A stretch of 64,000 nt of DNA. Source: an uncultured Porphyromonadaceae bacterium (GTDB lineage: Bacteria; Bacteroidota; Bacteroidia; Bacteroidales; Muribaculaceae). This document shows positions 42,077-51,391 of the stretch, one piece after another. The translations under genes and the position numbers were made by a program. Within the stretch, counting starts at the first letter, position 1. Each line of letters begins with the position of its first letter. The notes under the pieces are model-generated. The model ran no database searches. It had not been told where the DNA came from and worked only from the letters and a program-made list of their open reading frames with translations. The stretch spans positions 1 through 64,000 of the forward strand of contig CAJKBH010000009.1 of NCBI GenBank assembly GCA_905198125.1, given 5' to 3'.

Positions 42077-42667
42077 ATGAAAAACGAAATATTTGAAAAT
42101 GAAACACTTCTGCTGGCTGCCTTGAAATTAGACAGCCACGAGGCCTTTTTGCAAATTTTTCGTAAATATTATCCGGACCTCGTTCTGTTCGCGTCGCGTT
42201 TCATACTCGATTCGGAGACCTGCGAGGACATAGTGCAGGAAGCGTTCATCAAGATCTGGGCCAACAGGAAGATTCTTGAGATACGAACTTCGCTCAGGAC
42301 TTATCTGATATCCCTGGTGCAGCATCTGGCGTTGAACGAGATCAAGCACCGCAAAGTCAGGACTCTGTATCAGGACACATACCATGAGATGATTCTTGCT
42401 CTCCCTGCCGACGAACATATATTCTATACGGAACTGAACGATGCCATGCAGAAGCTGCTGTCTCAGCTTGAGCCCGAGGTGCTCGAGACATATAGCCTGT
42501 CCAGAACACATCACCTGAAATACTCGGAAATAGCCCAGAAGCTAAACATTTCGGTCAGAACCGTGGAGGCCCGTGTCAGCAAAGCCGTCAAATTCCTTCA
42601 GAAGAATTTAAAAGGCTACAAATTCATCATATATCTGACCCTATTGTTTCACCACTTATCTAACTGA
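42077..42667 (+). CDS. ECF RNA polymerase sigma factor (Bacteroidales type)
   Basis: A 196-residue sigma-70 family factor: region 2 (FLQIFRKYYPDLVLFASRFI, CEDIVQEAFIKIW) and region 4 (LEPEVLETYSLSRTHHLKYSEIAQKLNISVRTVEARVSKAV). It would direct transcription of the susCD locus once released by the FecR protein encoded six bases downstream. Divergent from susC. Confidence 0.93.
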   Translation: MKNEIFENETLLLAALKLDSHEAFLQIFRKYYPDLVLFASRFILDSETCEDIVQEAFIKIWANRKILEIRTSLRTYLISLVQHLALNEIKHRKVRTLYQDTYHEMILALPADEHIFYTELNDAMQKLLSQLEPEVLETYSLSRTHHLKYSEIAQKLNISVRTVEARVSKAVKFLQKNLKGYKFIIYLTLLFHHLSN

Positions 42668-42672
42668 ACGCG

Positions 42673-43692
42673 ATGGATTATTACGATAACAATCATATAG
42701 ACATTCTGATAAGCCGTTATCTGGCGGGTGATGCAACTTCGCCGGAGATTGAGGAATTGTTCAACTGGATTCAGAGTGATGACGACAACAGGAAGTATTT
42801 TCTACGCCAGCAGGATATATGGTCGGTGCTGAATCCCGCTGTAGACATCAGCGACATCAATACGGCGGACGCGGAACGGAAAATAATGAGAGAAACCGGC
42901 ATCATGCCGCGCCGACGCTCGGTTTTCCGTAAGCTGTTCGGTTTCTGGTCACGCATTGCGGCGGTGATACTCCTGCCGCTTCTGGCCGTGGTGGCCTATC
43001 TGTTGATCGACCGCCCGCAGCGCACAGTCCTCGACAACGTGACCATCACCACCGCATTCGGCAGCCTGAGTTCCACCGATCTGCCCGACGGCACCACAGT
43101 CTGGCTCAATGCCAACAGCTCGCTGACATACAGTCCGGCGATGGATGGCGATGAAAGGAACGTTTTTCTGCAGGGTGAGGCTTATTTCAAGGTCAAGGCC
43201 GATGCGCGGCATCCGTTTAACGTGCACACTCCGTACATGACCGTCACGGCCACAGGCACGGAGTTCAATGTAAATGCGTACGACTCAGTTGCTTCGGTCA
43301 CGTTAGTCAACGGTCATGTGAACGTGGGAATAAAGGACCGGTCGCTCGCTCTCAAACCCGGCGAACACCTGAGCATGACAGACGGACGTCCGGTTATATG
43401 CAAACTGACCGACACGGAAAAATATTGCTGCTGGAAAAAGGGAATGCTTATTTTTGAAGACGAGTCGCTTGTGAGCATCTGCAACAGACTCCAGCAGATG
43501 TACGACGTGGAGTTCGACATCGCGCCGGAACTGAGGAACAGGACATTCCGAATGATTCTGAACGGCGAGAACATCAACGAAGTGACACGTTTCTTCGAAA
43601 TGTCGGCTCCGGTGATCTGCGAGTCCCTGACACCAAAGGAAGGGAACGATACGACCAATCTGAAGCAAAGATACCGTATAATACCTTTATAA
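42673..43692 (+). CDS. FecR family anti-sigma factor
   Basis: A 339-residue inner-membrane regulator: N-terminal cytoplasmic part (LISRYLAGDATSPEIEELFNWI), one transmembrane helix (about 93-112), then the FecR periplasmic domain (VTITTAFGSLSSTDLPDGTTVWLNANSSLTY, GEAYFKVKADARHPF) and a C-terminal STN-binding-like domain (MLIFEDESLVSICNRLQQMYDVEFDI). Senses the SusC STN domain and controls the upstream sigma factor. Confidence 0.94.
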   Translation: MDYYDNNHIDILISRYLAGDATSPEIEELFNWIQSDDDNRKYFLRQQDIWSVLNPAVDISDINTADAERKIMRETGIMPRRRSVFRKLFGFWSRIAAVILLPLLAVVAYLLIDRPQRTVLDNVTITTAFGSLSSTDLPDGTTVWLNANSSLTYSPAMDGDERNVFLQGEAYFKVKADARHPFNVHTPYMTVTATGTEFNVNAYDSVASVTLVNGHVNVGIKDRSLALKPGEHLSMTDGRPVICKLTDTEKYCCWKKGMLIFEDESLVSICNRLQQMYDVEFDIAPELRNRTFRMILNGENINEVTRFFEMSAPVICESLTPKEGNDTTNLKQRYRIIPL

Positions 43693-43743
43693 CGCCTGAG
43701 ACATAGTTTTCTGAACACTATAATTATACAAAACGCTATCATT

Positions 43744-44739
43744 ATGAAAATGACAGACAAAACTTTAATCTTATTATTCAGTATGGTTTTAAGCGGGTTT
43801 GCCATAGCCGCATCGACCGCTTCATGCCAGGCACACACCGGCGACGGGAATCCTTGTTTTCAAGGCCCATACGCCGATCCGGAAGGTATCGTATATGACG
43901 GCACCGTGTTCGTATATCCCACGCGCAGCCTGCCGTTCAAGGACCAGACCGCTTTCGACTGCTTCTCTACCACCGACCTCAAGCACTGGACCAAACATGA
44001 GAACATCCTCGACACAAACGAAGTGAAATGGGCCTGGGGCGCGATGTGGGCGCCGGCCGTCCTTGAGAAGGATGGCAAGTACTATCTCTTTTTCGGAGCC
44101 AACGATGTTCACGAGGGAGAGACCGGCGGCATAGGAGTAGCCGTGAGCGACCGCCCCGAAGGACCGTACAAGGACCTGCTGGGCCGTCCGCTAATCAATG
44201 AAATCGTAAACGGGGCACAGCCCATCGACCAGTTCGTGTTCCATGACAAGGACGGCAACTGGTATATGTATTACGGAGGCTGGGGACACTGCAACATGGT
44301 CCGGCTGTCGGACGATTTCAAGACTCTGGTTCCTTTTCCCGACGGTACTCTTTACAAGGAAGTGACGCCGAAGGATTACACCGAGGGCCCGTTCATGCTG
44401 ATCAAAGACGGGAAGTATTATTTCATGTGGAGCGAGGGGGACTGGACCAAAGACGACTACCGGGTGGCGTATGCGATAGCCGACTCTCCGTTCGGGCCGT
44501 TTGAACGGATTGGCACTATACTGGAATCTGACCCCAAGATAGGAACGGGCGCCGGACATCATTCCGTAATCCACTCGTCCAAGACAGGGAAATACTACAT
44601 AGTCTATCACAGACACCCCATCGGTTCCGAGGACGGCCACGACCGCGTCACCTGTATCGATGAACTGCGTTTCGATTCCAAGGGCCGGATCCTTCCTGTC
44701 AAAATGACTTTCAAAGGCCCCGCCGCCACCGAGTTCTAA
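43744..44739 (+). CDS. Glycoside hydrolase family 43-like enzyme
   Basis: A 331-residue secreted protein (signal peptide, possible lipid cysteine at ASC near residue 28). The five-blade propeller motifs are visible: YADPEGIV (base Asp), AWGAMWAPAV, PIDQFVFHDKDG (pKa-modulating Asp), and YTEGPFMLIKDGKYYFMWSEG (acid Glu). GH43 enzymes cleave arabinose, xylose or galactose side chains. Located after fecR by 51 bases, so it may share regulation with the sigma/anti-sigma operon. Ends at a strong terminator. Confidence 0.88.
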   Translation: MKMTDKTLILLFSMVLSGFAIAASTASCQAHTGDGNPCFQGPYADPEGIVYDGTVFVYPTRSLPFKDQTAFDCFSTTDLKHWTKHENILDTNEVKWAWGAMWAPAVLEKDGKYYLFFGANDVHEGETGGIGVAVSDRPEGPYKDLLGRPLINEIVNGAQPIDQFVFHDKDGNWYMYYGGWGHCNMVRLSDDFKTLVPFPDGTLYKEVTPKDYTEGPFMLIKDGKYYFMWSEGDWTKDDYRVAYAIADSPFGPFERIGTILESDPKIGTGAGHHSVIHSSKTGKYYIVYHRHPIGSEDGHDRVTCIDELRFDSKGRILPVKMTFKGPAATEF

Positions 44740-44756
44740 GAACTGTTTTTAGAATG

Positions 44757-44791
44757 AATGCCTTAGGAATTGTTTCAATTTCTAAGGCATT
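44757..44791. terminator. Bidirectional terminator
   Basis: Stem AATGCCTTAGGAATTG (44757-44772) with 44776-44791, 15 of 16 pairs, loop TTT. It lies between the convergent GH43 gene and NagZ-like GH3 gene and overlaps the latter's stop codon. Confidence 0.8.
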
Positions 44792-45978
44792 TATAATTCC
44801 GACAGTTCGCGGGCCAACGAATCGGCCTGAGGAGTGCTGATGGATTCGGGAATATCGGGAGCGCGACGCAACAGGTATTTGTGAAACAGGATAAGCCGGA
44901 CACGCTGACGCAGTGTGTCCAGCGGCAATGTCCCTTGCCTTACGGATTCGGTTATGCCGGCAAGTTCGCCTTCGGTGTCGGCCGGCGCGAGAATCAGATT
45001 CGAGCCTGCCCTCAGAGCGTCGGCTGCGGTGTAGCCTTCGGCTCCGAGCATGTTCATTGCGTCGGTCAGGACAAGGCCGCTGAATCTCAGGTCTCCGCGC
45101 AACAGGTCGCTGATGATGGTGGACGAAACCGCCGCCGGAAGCATCTTGGAGTCAATAGCCGGCACGGCGAGATGCCCCACCATCACTGCGGGCATTCCGG
45201 CCGCTGACCATGCGCGGAACGGAACGAGGTCTACCGTATCGAGACGCTGAAGCGACCCGTCTATCACACCCTTCCCTTTATGTGAGTCGGTCCTTACCGT
45301 GCCGTGTCCGGGGAAGTGCTTGGCCACGGGCATCACTCCCCCTCCCGACAGGCCCTTACCGTATGCCAGGCCCAGATCGGACACACGCCTGGGGTCCGAC
45401 CCGAAACTGCGGACACCGACATAACTGTTTCCCCGCGTCACGTCAAGCACGGGACCGAGCACCATGTTTATGCCTATCTGTCTGCACTCGCGTGCCACCT
45501 CGCGGCCATAATCGTACATCAGCTGGTCCTGCACCTTGGGCGACAGGCGCCCGTTGGCCGGAAACTTCGGGGCGTCGGCAAGACGCATGTTCAGACCCCA
45601 TTCCGCGTCAATGGCCACGAACGGATCTACGGCCGACACTCTCCGCATGGAGTCGGCAAGTGTCCGCGCCTCCTCGACCGTACCCTTCAACAGAATTATC
45701 CCCCCGATTTCCTCCCGGGCATACCTTTGCAGCAACGCCACGGTCCAGGGATCGTCACTGGCATATAGCGCCGGCATCAGCACCTGGGCGCCAAGACGCG
45801 CGGTGTCCATGCGCATCGTCACGCTGTCGGCCCATTGCATGGCCTCGGCGGTCAGGTCCATTATCTCCACCTGCGCCGTGTCGCCGTTCTCCTCACGATG
45901 ATGCCCGCTAAAACCACACGAGGCCACCGCAAGCGTCATTAACGCTGCGATGGCCTGGTGTAGTATTAAGGGTTTCAT
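44791..45978 (-). CDS. nagZ: GH3 beta-N-acetylhexosaminidase-like lipoprotein (NagZ family)
   Basis: A 395-residue lipoprotein (VASC, cysteine 21) with the NagZ signature KHFPGHGTVRTDSHKG (catalytic His in DSH) and nucleophile Asp in LVLTDAMNMLGAEGY. NagZ removes N-acetylglucosamine in cell-wall recycling; lipidation suggests an envelope location instead of the cytosol. Placed three bases after the 5'-nucleotidase gene in the gpmI operon, outside the susCD locus proper, so its tie to that locus is uncertain. Confidence 0.85.
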   Translation of the reverse strand: MKPLILHQAIAALMTLAVASCGFSGHHREENGDTAQVEIMDLTAEAMQWADSVTMRMDTARLGAQVLMPALYASDDPWTVALLQRYAREEIGGIILLKGTVEEARTLADSMRRVSAVDPFVAIDAEWGLNMRLADAPKFPANGRLSPKVQDQLMYDYGREVARECRQIGINMVLGPVLDVTRGNSYVGVRSFGSDPRRVSDLGLAYGKGLSGGGVMPVAKHFPGHGTVRTDSHKGKGVIDGSLQRLDTVDLVPFRAWSAAGMPAVMVGHLAVPAIDSKMLPAAVSSTIISDLLRGDLRFSGLVLTDAMNMLGAEGYTAADALRAGSNLILAPADTEGELAGITESVRQGTLPLDTLRQRVRLILFHKYLLRRAPDIPESISTPQADSLARELSEL

Positions 45979-45981
45979 GCG

Positions 45982-47556
45982 CTATTGTTTCATGTCATCA
46001 TGAAAATCCTTTACGAACCTTGGCATCGGATCGGGCATCACGCCCACGCCTAAAGGCGTGACGGCATGAAAATACTCCAGAACACGGTAACCAAGTTCCT
46101 TTGAATCCGTAAAAAGAGTCTCGTGCTCGGCCATAGGTGTCATGTCGTCGTTGCCCTCGGCTATGTAGTCGATGGTGCATACCACATAATCGCGGTCCGG
46201 GTCCATGGGAACACCGTTTACAAGCACGTGTTTCATCTTTCCGTCGCCGCCGGTTATCACCCGGAGCTCGTCGCTGACGGCCTCGCCACCCTTGGGCGAC
46301 ACTATCGCCATGGTCTTGATAAAGTCGCGACCCTTCATCTTAATCAGCATCAGCTTGTTGCTGAACGGGAACATGCTGAGCACCCTCCCTTCGCTCACCA
46401 TCCCTTCGGGCATGGGCTGACGGATGCCGCCCACATTCATCAGGGCCAGGTCTACGGCGGGAATGTCGTGTCCGGCACGGCGCAACGAATCGGCGATCTG
46501 CATGCCGAGCCACATTCCGGTGTCACCGGCCCAGTTGGCCAGCGCTCCCGTGCTCTCGGCATTCGGAAGCGCCTGATAACTGTAACCCACCGGCACACGG
46601 TCTATCGAATCGACCTTGGCGGCATAAGGAGCCAGGAACGCCTCGATCTCCTTGTCGTAGGCCGAAGGCGAGAAACGGTCGGTCACGGGAATGTATTCGT
46701 AATCGAACTTCTGTCCCTTCAGGTTGTCGAGATCAATCGATATGTAACCCACATTGCGGCCATACTTGCCTGTCTGTGCCACCAAAACCGGGCGTCCCAC
46801 CGCATTTTCAATCCAGTAGGGAGTCTTGTCGGGTGTCTTCGGGTCGACGAACGTATGGCTGTGACCGCCGATGATGATGTCTATGTCCTTCGAAGCACGG
46901 GCCAGGTCCACGTCATTGGTCTTGCCGTTTTCCGACTCATAGCCTATGTGCGTCACGGCTACCACAAGGTCACATTTCTCTTTCTTTTTCAGGAACTCGG
47001 CCCAGTGGTTGGCGGTCTCGATGACCGGCCTGAACTCCATAGCTCCGGTGTTGGCGGTGGAGATAAGGCTTGCCGGGTCTACGTTGATTCCGATGAAACC
47101 AATCTTCTTCTTTCCTATCTTCTTTACGACGTAGGGTTTGAACAGACCGGCGGCCGGAGTCTTGCTGAAATCGTAGTTGGCCGACAGACGCGCGCCCTTC
47201 ACTTTCTTCCAGTTGCGGGCCAGCTCGTCAATGCCGTTGTCGAACTCATGGTTGCCCAAGATACGGACATCGTATCCCATCATGTTGAACAGGGGATACT
47301 CCACGTCGCCACGGAAATATTTGAAATAGAGCGTTCCCTGCACCATGTCGCCGGCATCAACCAAGATCACGTTCTTCTCGGCCTTGCGCACCGAGTCGAT
47401 GATGGCCTTGCGTGGCAGAATGCCTCCGACACCGTTCCTGTCGGATTCGATGTTGGAATGCGTGTCGTTGGTGTGCAGAATCACCAGACGCTCGGCGGCG
47501 GCGGACATTGCCACCGTCGCCGCCAGCGCGCAGGCGATAATGTTACGGAGTCTCAT
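45982..47556 (-). CDS. Bifunctional metallophosphatase / 5'-nucleotidase (UshA-like)
   Basis: A 524-residue secreted enzyme with signal peptide (ending SAAAE). The N-terminal metallophosphatase has ILHTNDTHSN, VDAGDMVQG, GNHEFDNG and IGGHSHTF; the C-terminal 5'-nucleotidase domain (NWAGDTGMWLGMQIAD, DLALMNVGGIRQPM) is fused in the same gene, whereas many Bacteroidales carry these as two adjacent genes. It hydrolyses nucleotides to nucleosides in the periplasm. Its start shares one base with the gpmI stop. Confidence 0.9.
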   Translation of the reverse strand: MRLRNIIACALAATVAMSAAAERLVILHTNDTHSNIESDRNGVGGILPRKAIIDSVRKAEKNVILVDAGDMVQGTLYFKYFRGDVEYPLFNMMGYDVRILGNHEFDNGIDELARNWKKVKGARLSANYDFSKTPAAGLFKPYVVKKIGKKKIGFIGINVDPASLISTANTGAMEFRPVIETANHWAEFLKKKEKCDLVVAVTHIGYESENGKTNDVDLARASKDIDIIIGGHSHTFVDPKTPDKTPYWIENAVGRPVLVAQTGKYGRNVGYISIDLDNLKGQKFDYEYIPVTDRFSPSAYDKEIEAFLAPYAAKVDSIDRVPVGYSYQALPNAESTGALANWAGDTGMWLGMQIADSLRRAGHDIPAVDLALMNVGGIRQPMPEGMVSEGRVLSMFPFSNKLMLIKMKGRDFIKTMAIVSPKGGEAVSDELRVITGGDGKMKHVLVNGVPMDPDRDYVVCTIDYIAEGNDDMTPMAEHETLFTDSKELGYRVLEYFHAVTPLGVGVMPDPMPRFVKDFHDDMKQ

Positions 47557-49067
47557 CAGAACTCTATCAGGTTATGGCCGTCCATATCGGCGGGCTGCTG
47601 CAGGCCCATCAGCTTCAGCAGGCTGGGTGCCACGTCGGCCAGACGGCCGTTCTCGCACTTGGCGTCCTTGTGGCTGCCGATATAGATGAAAGGCACGGGA
47701 TTCAGCGAATGCGCCGTGTTGGGAGTGTCGTCGGCGTTCAGGGCATGGTCGGCGTTGCCGTGGTCGGCGATGATGATCATCTCGTACTCGTGCTTCTTGC
47801 CGGCTTCCACCACCTTCTCGACGCAGGTGTCGAGCGTGGCCACAGCCTTCTGAATGGCCTCGTACACTCCGGTGTGGCCCACCATGTCGCCGTTGGCGAA
47901 GTTGACTACGATAAAGTCATACTTGTCGCTGTTGATGGCGTCCACCAGTTTCTCGGTCACCTCGGGAGCGCTCATCTCGGGCTTCAGGTCGTAGGTGGCT
48001 ACCTTGGGGCTGGGCACCAGGATGCGGTCTTCGCCCTCGAACGGCGCCTCGCGACCTCCGTTGAAGAAGAACGTGACGTGAGCGTATTTCTCGGTCTCGG
48101 CTATGTGCAGCTGCTTCTTGCCCTGGGCCGAAACATACTCGCTCAGCGTGTTGGGCACGTCGCTCTTGGCGAACAGGATGTGCACGCCCTTGAACGAGTC
48201 GTCGTACGGAGTCATGCAGTAATACTGCAGTCCGGGCACGGGCTTCATGCCCCCCTCCTCATGCTGTGTCAGCACGGTGGTCATCTCCTTGGCACGGTCG
48301 TTGCGGTAGTTGAAGAATATCACCACGTGGCCCTCCTTGATGCGGCCGTCCACGGTCTCGTTGACAATAGGCTTGATGAATTCGTCGGTCACGCCCTCGG
48401 CGTACGACTCCTCAACGGCCTTCACCACGTCGTCGGTCTTCTTGCCCGTGCCGTCCACCAGCATGTCGTAGGCCTCCTTGACGCGCTCCCAGCGCTTGTC
48501 GCGGTCCATGGCGTAGTAGCGGCCGCAAACTGTTGCGATCACGCCTGCGCTCTGCTTGCAGTGGTCCTGAACTTCGGTCAGGAAGCCTGCGCCGCTCTTG
48601 GGGTCGGTGTCACGGCCGTCCATGAACGCATGCAGATACACTTCGCTCAGACCGTAGGCCTTGGCCGTGTCGCACAGGGCGTAGAGATGCTGCAGCGACG
48701 AGTGTACGCCGCCGGCCGACGTCAGGCCCATGAAGTGGATGGGCACATTGTGCTCCTTGGCATAGCTGAACGCGCTGATTATCTCGGGATTCTTCTGGAA
48801 CGAGCCGTCCTTGATGGCGCGGTTGATCTTCACCAGGTCCTGATATACCACGCGGCCGCCGCCGATGTTGAGGTGACCCACCTCCGAGTTGCCCATCTGT
48901 CCGTCGGGCAGACCTACGTTCTCGCCGCTGGCCTCCAGCTGGGAATGAGGATACTCCTCCATCAGCTTGTCCATGTAAGGTGTCGGGGTGTTGTAAATGG
49001 CGTCATCCTTCTTGTGATCGCCCAATCCATATCCATCCAGGATAATCAACATTGATTTCTTTGACAT
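47556..49067 (-). CDS. gpmI: 2,3-bisphosphoglycerate-independent phosphoglycerate mutase
   Basis: A 503-residue glycolytic enzyme. Metal-binding Asp11 is in ILDGYGLGD and phospho-Ser61 in [29 protein letters not shown] and [11 protein letters not shown] are also conserved. First gene of the leftward three-gene operon; its promoter faces the glycosyltransferase promoter across a shared palindrome. Confidence 0.96.
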   Translation of the reverse strand: MSKKSMLIILDGYGLGDHKKDDAIYNTPTPYMDKLMEEYPHSQLEASGENVGLPDGQMGNSEVGHLNIGGGRVVYQDLVKINRAIKDGSFQKNPEIISAFSYAKEHNVPIHFMGLTSAGGVHSSLQHLYALCDTAKAYGLSEVYLHAFMDGRDTDPKSGAGFLTEVQDHCKQSAGVIATVCGRYYAMDRDKRWERVKEAYDMLVDGTGKKTDDVVKAVEESYAEGVTDEFIKPIVNETVDGRIKEGHVVIFFNYRNDRAKEMTTVLTQHEEGGMKPVPGLQYYCMTPYDDSFKGVHILFAKSDVPNTLSEYVSAQGKKQLHIAETEKYAHVTFFFNGGREAPFEGEDRILVPSPKVATYDLKPEMSAPEVTEKLVDAINSDKYDFIVVNFANGDMVGHTGVYEAIQKAVATLDTCVEKVVEAGKKHEYEMIIIADHGNADHALNADDTPNTAHSLNPVPFIYIGSHKDAKCENGRLADVAPSLLKLMGLQQPADMDGHNLIEF

Positions 49068-49125
49068 ATCTTCTAATCTTATCTTTTTTGAATTCCTATC
49101 TTTTCATACCTATTGGTATGACCTG

Positions 49126-49156
49126 CAAATTTACGAATTTTTTATGACATATCAAA
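49126..49156 (-). promoter_or_regulatory. gpmI promoter
   Basis: On the minus strand, TTTG (complement of 49153-49156), 19 bases, TAAATTTG (complement of 49126-49133). Its -33 lies in the CAAATTTG palindrome shared with the divergent promoter. Confidence 0.75.
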
Positions 49157-49188
49157 TTTGGAATTATGGAGCGTGAATATTAATTTTG
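49157..49188 (+). promoter_or_regulatory. Promoter for the glycosyltransferase pair
   Basis: TTTG (49157-49160), 20 bases, TAATTTTG (49181-49188), about 29 bases before the first gene. The TTTG is the right half of the palindrome CAAATTTG (49153-49160). Confidence 0.8.
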
Positions 49189-49216
49189 TGGTTATGGACA
49201 CACTAACTATGCTGTG

Positions 49217-50062
49217 ATGGATGTATCGGTAATAATTGTAAACTATCACACCTCGGAATTGGTGACGGATTGTCTGCGCAGTCTCTATGCGCAGTGCCGT
49301 GGCGTGGAACTGGAGGTAATAGTGGTGGACAATGCCTCCGAGCCGGGATTGCAGCGGAAATTCGACGCACTGTTTCCGGGACTTGGGGTCAAGTGCCTGC
49401 AGCTTGACGAGAACGTCGGGTTCGGACGGGCCAACAACGCCGGTGCCGAAACAGCCACCGGCCGTAACCTCTTTTTTCTCAATCCCGACACCATCCTGGT
49501 GAACGACGCCGTTTCCATCCTGAGCGGCTATCTCGACTCGCATCCGGACACCGGTGCCGTCGGAGGCAACCTGTACGACGAAGGTATGAACCCCATGCTG
49601 TCGTTCCGCCGCCGTTACCCCGGCATCCGCTGGGAACTGAACGAATTGCTTCACAACTGGCCCGACCGGCTGAGATACGGCGACAACCGACGGTTCAATC
49701 ACACCGGACAGCCCATGCAGGTGGCGTACATCACGGGCGCCGACCTGATGATGCCGGCTTCCTTGTTCCACAGCATCGGAGGATTCTCGCCGGAGTTCTT
49801 CATGTATTACGAGGAAACCGACCTGTGCCGGCGCATCAGCCGTGCCGGATACCGCATCATGTCCATACCCGAGGCCCGCATACAGCATCTGGAAGGAGGC
49901 AGCTTCTCGCCTGATCCTGAAGCCATACAGGCCCGCAGGCGACGTGCCGAACATGGCCGCGACACCTATTACCGGCGCAATGTCCCGCCGCTGCGACGCC
50001 ATACGGCCAACCTCCTCTATCGTCTATTCATCCTCTCACGCAAGCTCCTGAAGCGCCGATAG
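49217..50062 (+). CDS. Family 2 glycosyltransferase (rhamnosyltransferase-like)
   Basis: A 281-residue GT-A enzyme: VSVIIVNYHTSELVTDCLRS, VVDNAS, ENVGFGRANNAGA, FLNPDTILV (in the DXD position), and FFMYYEETDLCRRI, the set typical of WbbL-type rhamnosyl- and galactofuranosyltransferases. ATG 49217 preferred over GTG 49214. Followed by a GT4 gene after a low-complexity spacer; together they probably build a surface glycan. Confidence 0.88.
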   Translation: MDVSVIIVNYHTSELVTDCLRSLYAQCRGVELEVIVVDNASEPGLQRKFDALFPGLGVKCLQLDENVGFGRANNAGAETATGRNLFFLNPDTILVNDAVSILSGYLDSHPDTGAVGGNLYDEGMNPMLSFRRRYPGIRWELNELLHNWPDRLRYGDNRRFNHTGQPMQVAYITGADLMMPASLFHSIGGFSPEFFMYYEETDLCRRISRAGYRIMSIPEARIQHLEGGSFSPDPEAIQARRRRAEHGRDTYYRRNVPPLRRHTANLLYRLFILSRKLLKRR

Positions 50063-50097
50063 AATTCAGATTAATAATTTCTAATTACTAATTACAC
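50063..50097. repeat. AATTTCTAATTACTAATTA low-complexity spacer
   Basis: The gap between the two glycosyltransferase genes is filled by ATTCAGATTAATAATTTCTAATTACTAATTAC-like degenerate repeat units of 8-10 bases, running up to the next start codon. Confidence 0.55.
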
Positions 50098-51177
50098 ATG
50101 AGGGTTCTGTTTGATCATCAGATATTTTCCAGCCAACGTTTCGGCGGCGTCTCGAAATATTTCGCGGAAATCATAAGCCGGATGCCACGCGAATGCTGGA
50201 CCACCACCGCGTGGCTCTCCAACAACGAATACGTGCGTCATCACGGCTTGCTGCGTACTGTTCCCTTCCTGCCGGGCCGGGAATTCCGCGGCAAAGGCCG
50301 CATTATGGCCGAACTGGGCAAACCCTGGTCGGCGTTCAGGATGAAGACCGGCAAATATGATGTGGTGCATCAGACCAATTTCGACACATATCTGATTCCA
50401 TTCATCGGCAAGCACCCGTTGGTCACCACATACCATGACGTGAATTTTCTGACCGAACACAACTACAACGCCCGCATGAAACGCCTGCAGGAGGCGTCGC
50501 TGAAGCGTGCCGACGCCGTCGTGGCCATAAGCGAGAACACCAAGCGCGACATGCTGAAATACTTCGACATCAACCCCGACATTATCCATGTGATTCATCA
50601 CGGCATCGACCTGCCTCCGGCAGTCACCGGCCCTGACACGCCGCTATGCGACAAGCCCTACATTCTGTTCGTAGGCAAACGGCACCTTTTCAAGAACTTC
50701 AACCGTTTTGCCACGGCATTCAGCCGCATAGCCGGCAGTTACCCCGACCTGCGTGTGGTATGCACCGGCTCCGACTTCAGCCATGGCGAAATCGACATGC
50801 TGACGCAATTAGGCATTATCAATAGATTCAAGGCCGTCAAGGCCAACGAAAACGAGCTGAACAATCTGTACCGCCACGCACTGTTTTTCATTTTCCCCTC
50901 GCTGTACGAAGGGTTCGGTATGCCGATACTCGAGGCAATGGTGAACCGGTGCCCCACTCTGCTGGCCGACGCCAGCTGTTTTCCGGAAATAGCGGGGGAT
51001 GCCGCCGAATATTTCAACGCCGAAAGCGTGGAGGAGATATCGGACGCCATGACGCGTATGCTTGACAGTTCGGACCTCCGCGCCGACCTGAGCGACCGCG
51101 GCTTTCAGCACGCCTCCCTCTTCTCCTGGGACAAATGCGCCCGCGCCCACCTCGACCTCTACCGCTCCCTGATCTGA
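50098..51177 (+). CDS. Family 4 glycosyltransferase
   Basis: A 359-residue GT-B enzyme: FGGVSKYFAEII at the N-terminus, TTYHDVNFLTEHN and ADAVVAISENTKRDML, then donor-domain motifs FVGKRHLFKNF and PSLYEGFGMPILEAM (the E-x7-E site). It transfers a nucleotide-activated sugar in the cytosol, likely onto a lipid-linked glycan. Ends at a GC-rich direct repeat followed by a terminator. Confidence 0.9.
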   Translation: MRVLFDHQIFSSQRFGGVSKYFAEIISRMPRECWTTTAWLSNNEYVRHHGLLRTVPFLPGREFRGKGRIMAELGKPWSAFRMKTGKYDVVHQTNFDTYLIPFIGKHPLVTTYHDVNFLTEHNYNARMKRLQEASLKRADAVVAISENTKRDMLKYFDINPDIIHVIHHGIDLPPAVTGPDTPLCDKPYILFVGKRHLFKNFNRFATAFSRIAGSYPDLRVVCTGSDFSHGEIDMLTQLGIINRFKAVKANENELNNLYRHALFFIFPSLYEGFGMPILEAMVNRCPTLLADASCFPEIAGDAAEYFNAESVEEISDAMTRMLDSSDLRADLSDRGFQHASLFSWDKCARAHLDLYRSLI

Positions 51178-51276
51178 CACCAGGCCCCCGCCCCTTCACT
51201 CAGCCCTCATCCCTCGCCCCTCCTCCCTCGCTCCTCATCCCTCAGCCCTCATCCCTCATCCCTCGCGAAGCCGTTT
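51178..51276. repeat. CCCTCATCCCTC tandem low-complexity repeat
   Basis: After the GT4 stop the sequence runs through many degenerate copies of the heptamer CCCTC(A/G)(T/C), for example CAGCCCTCATCCCTC twice. No hairpin potential (pyrimidine-rich). It is the longest of the spacer repeats in the window. Confidence 0.7.
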
Positions 51277-51303
51277 CCGTCAGGAGCTCTGCTCCCCCAT
51301 CAC

Positions 51304-51346
51304 AAAAAAATTACCGTTCGGCGCAATGCGCCGAACGGTTAATTTT
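51304..51346. terminator. Bidirectional terminator between GT4 and rplS
   Basis: A perfect 12-bp stem ACCGTTCGGCGC (51313-51324) with 51328-51339, loop AAT, flanked by seven A and a T-rich tract, so it can work in both directions. A second small hairpin, GCCGGACT/AGTCCGGC (51358-51375), follows. Confidence 0.93.
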
Positions 51347-51391
51347 TCAGTCACTGTGCCGGACTTGAGTCCGGCAGGCTCCGGGGTGCCG

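Noticed and set aside
46123..47685. 520-codon open frame antisense to the 5'-nucleotidase
   Set aside because: Shadow of a well-supported gene; no recognisable domain, promoter or signal peptide.
47574..49055. 493-codon open frame antisense to gpmI
   Set aside because: Composition is His/Val/Leu-rich and low in Lys, as expected for the complement of a GC-rich gene; gpmI on the other strand has full family motifs.
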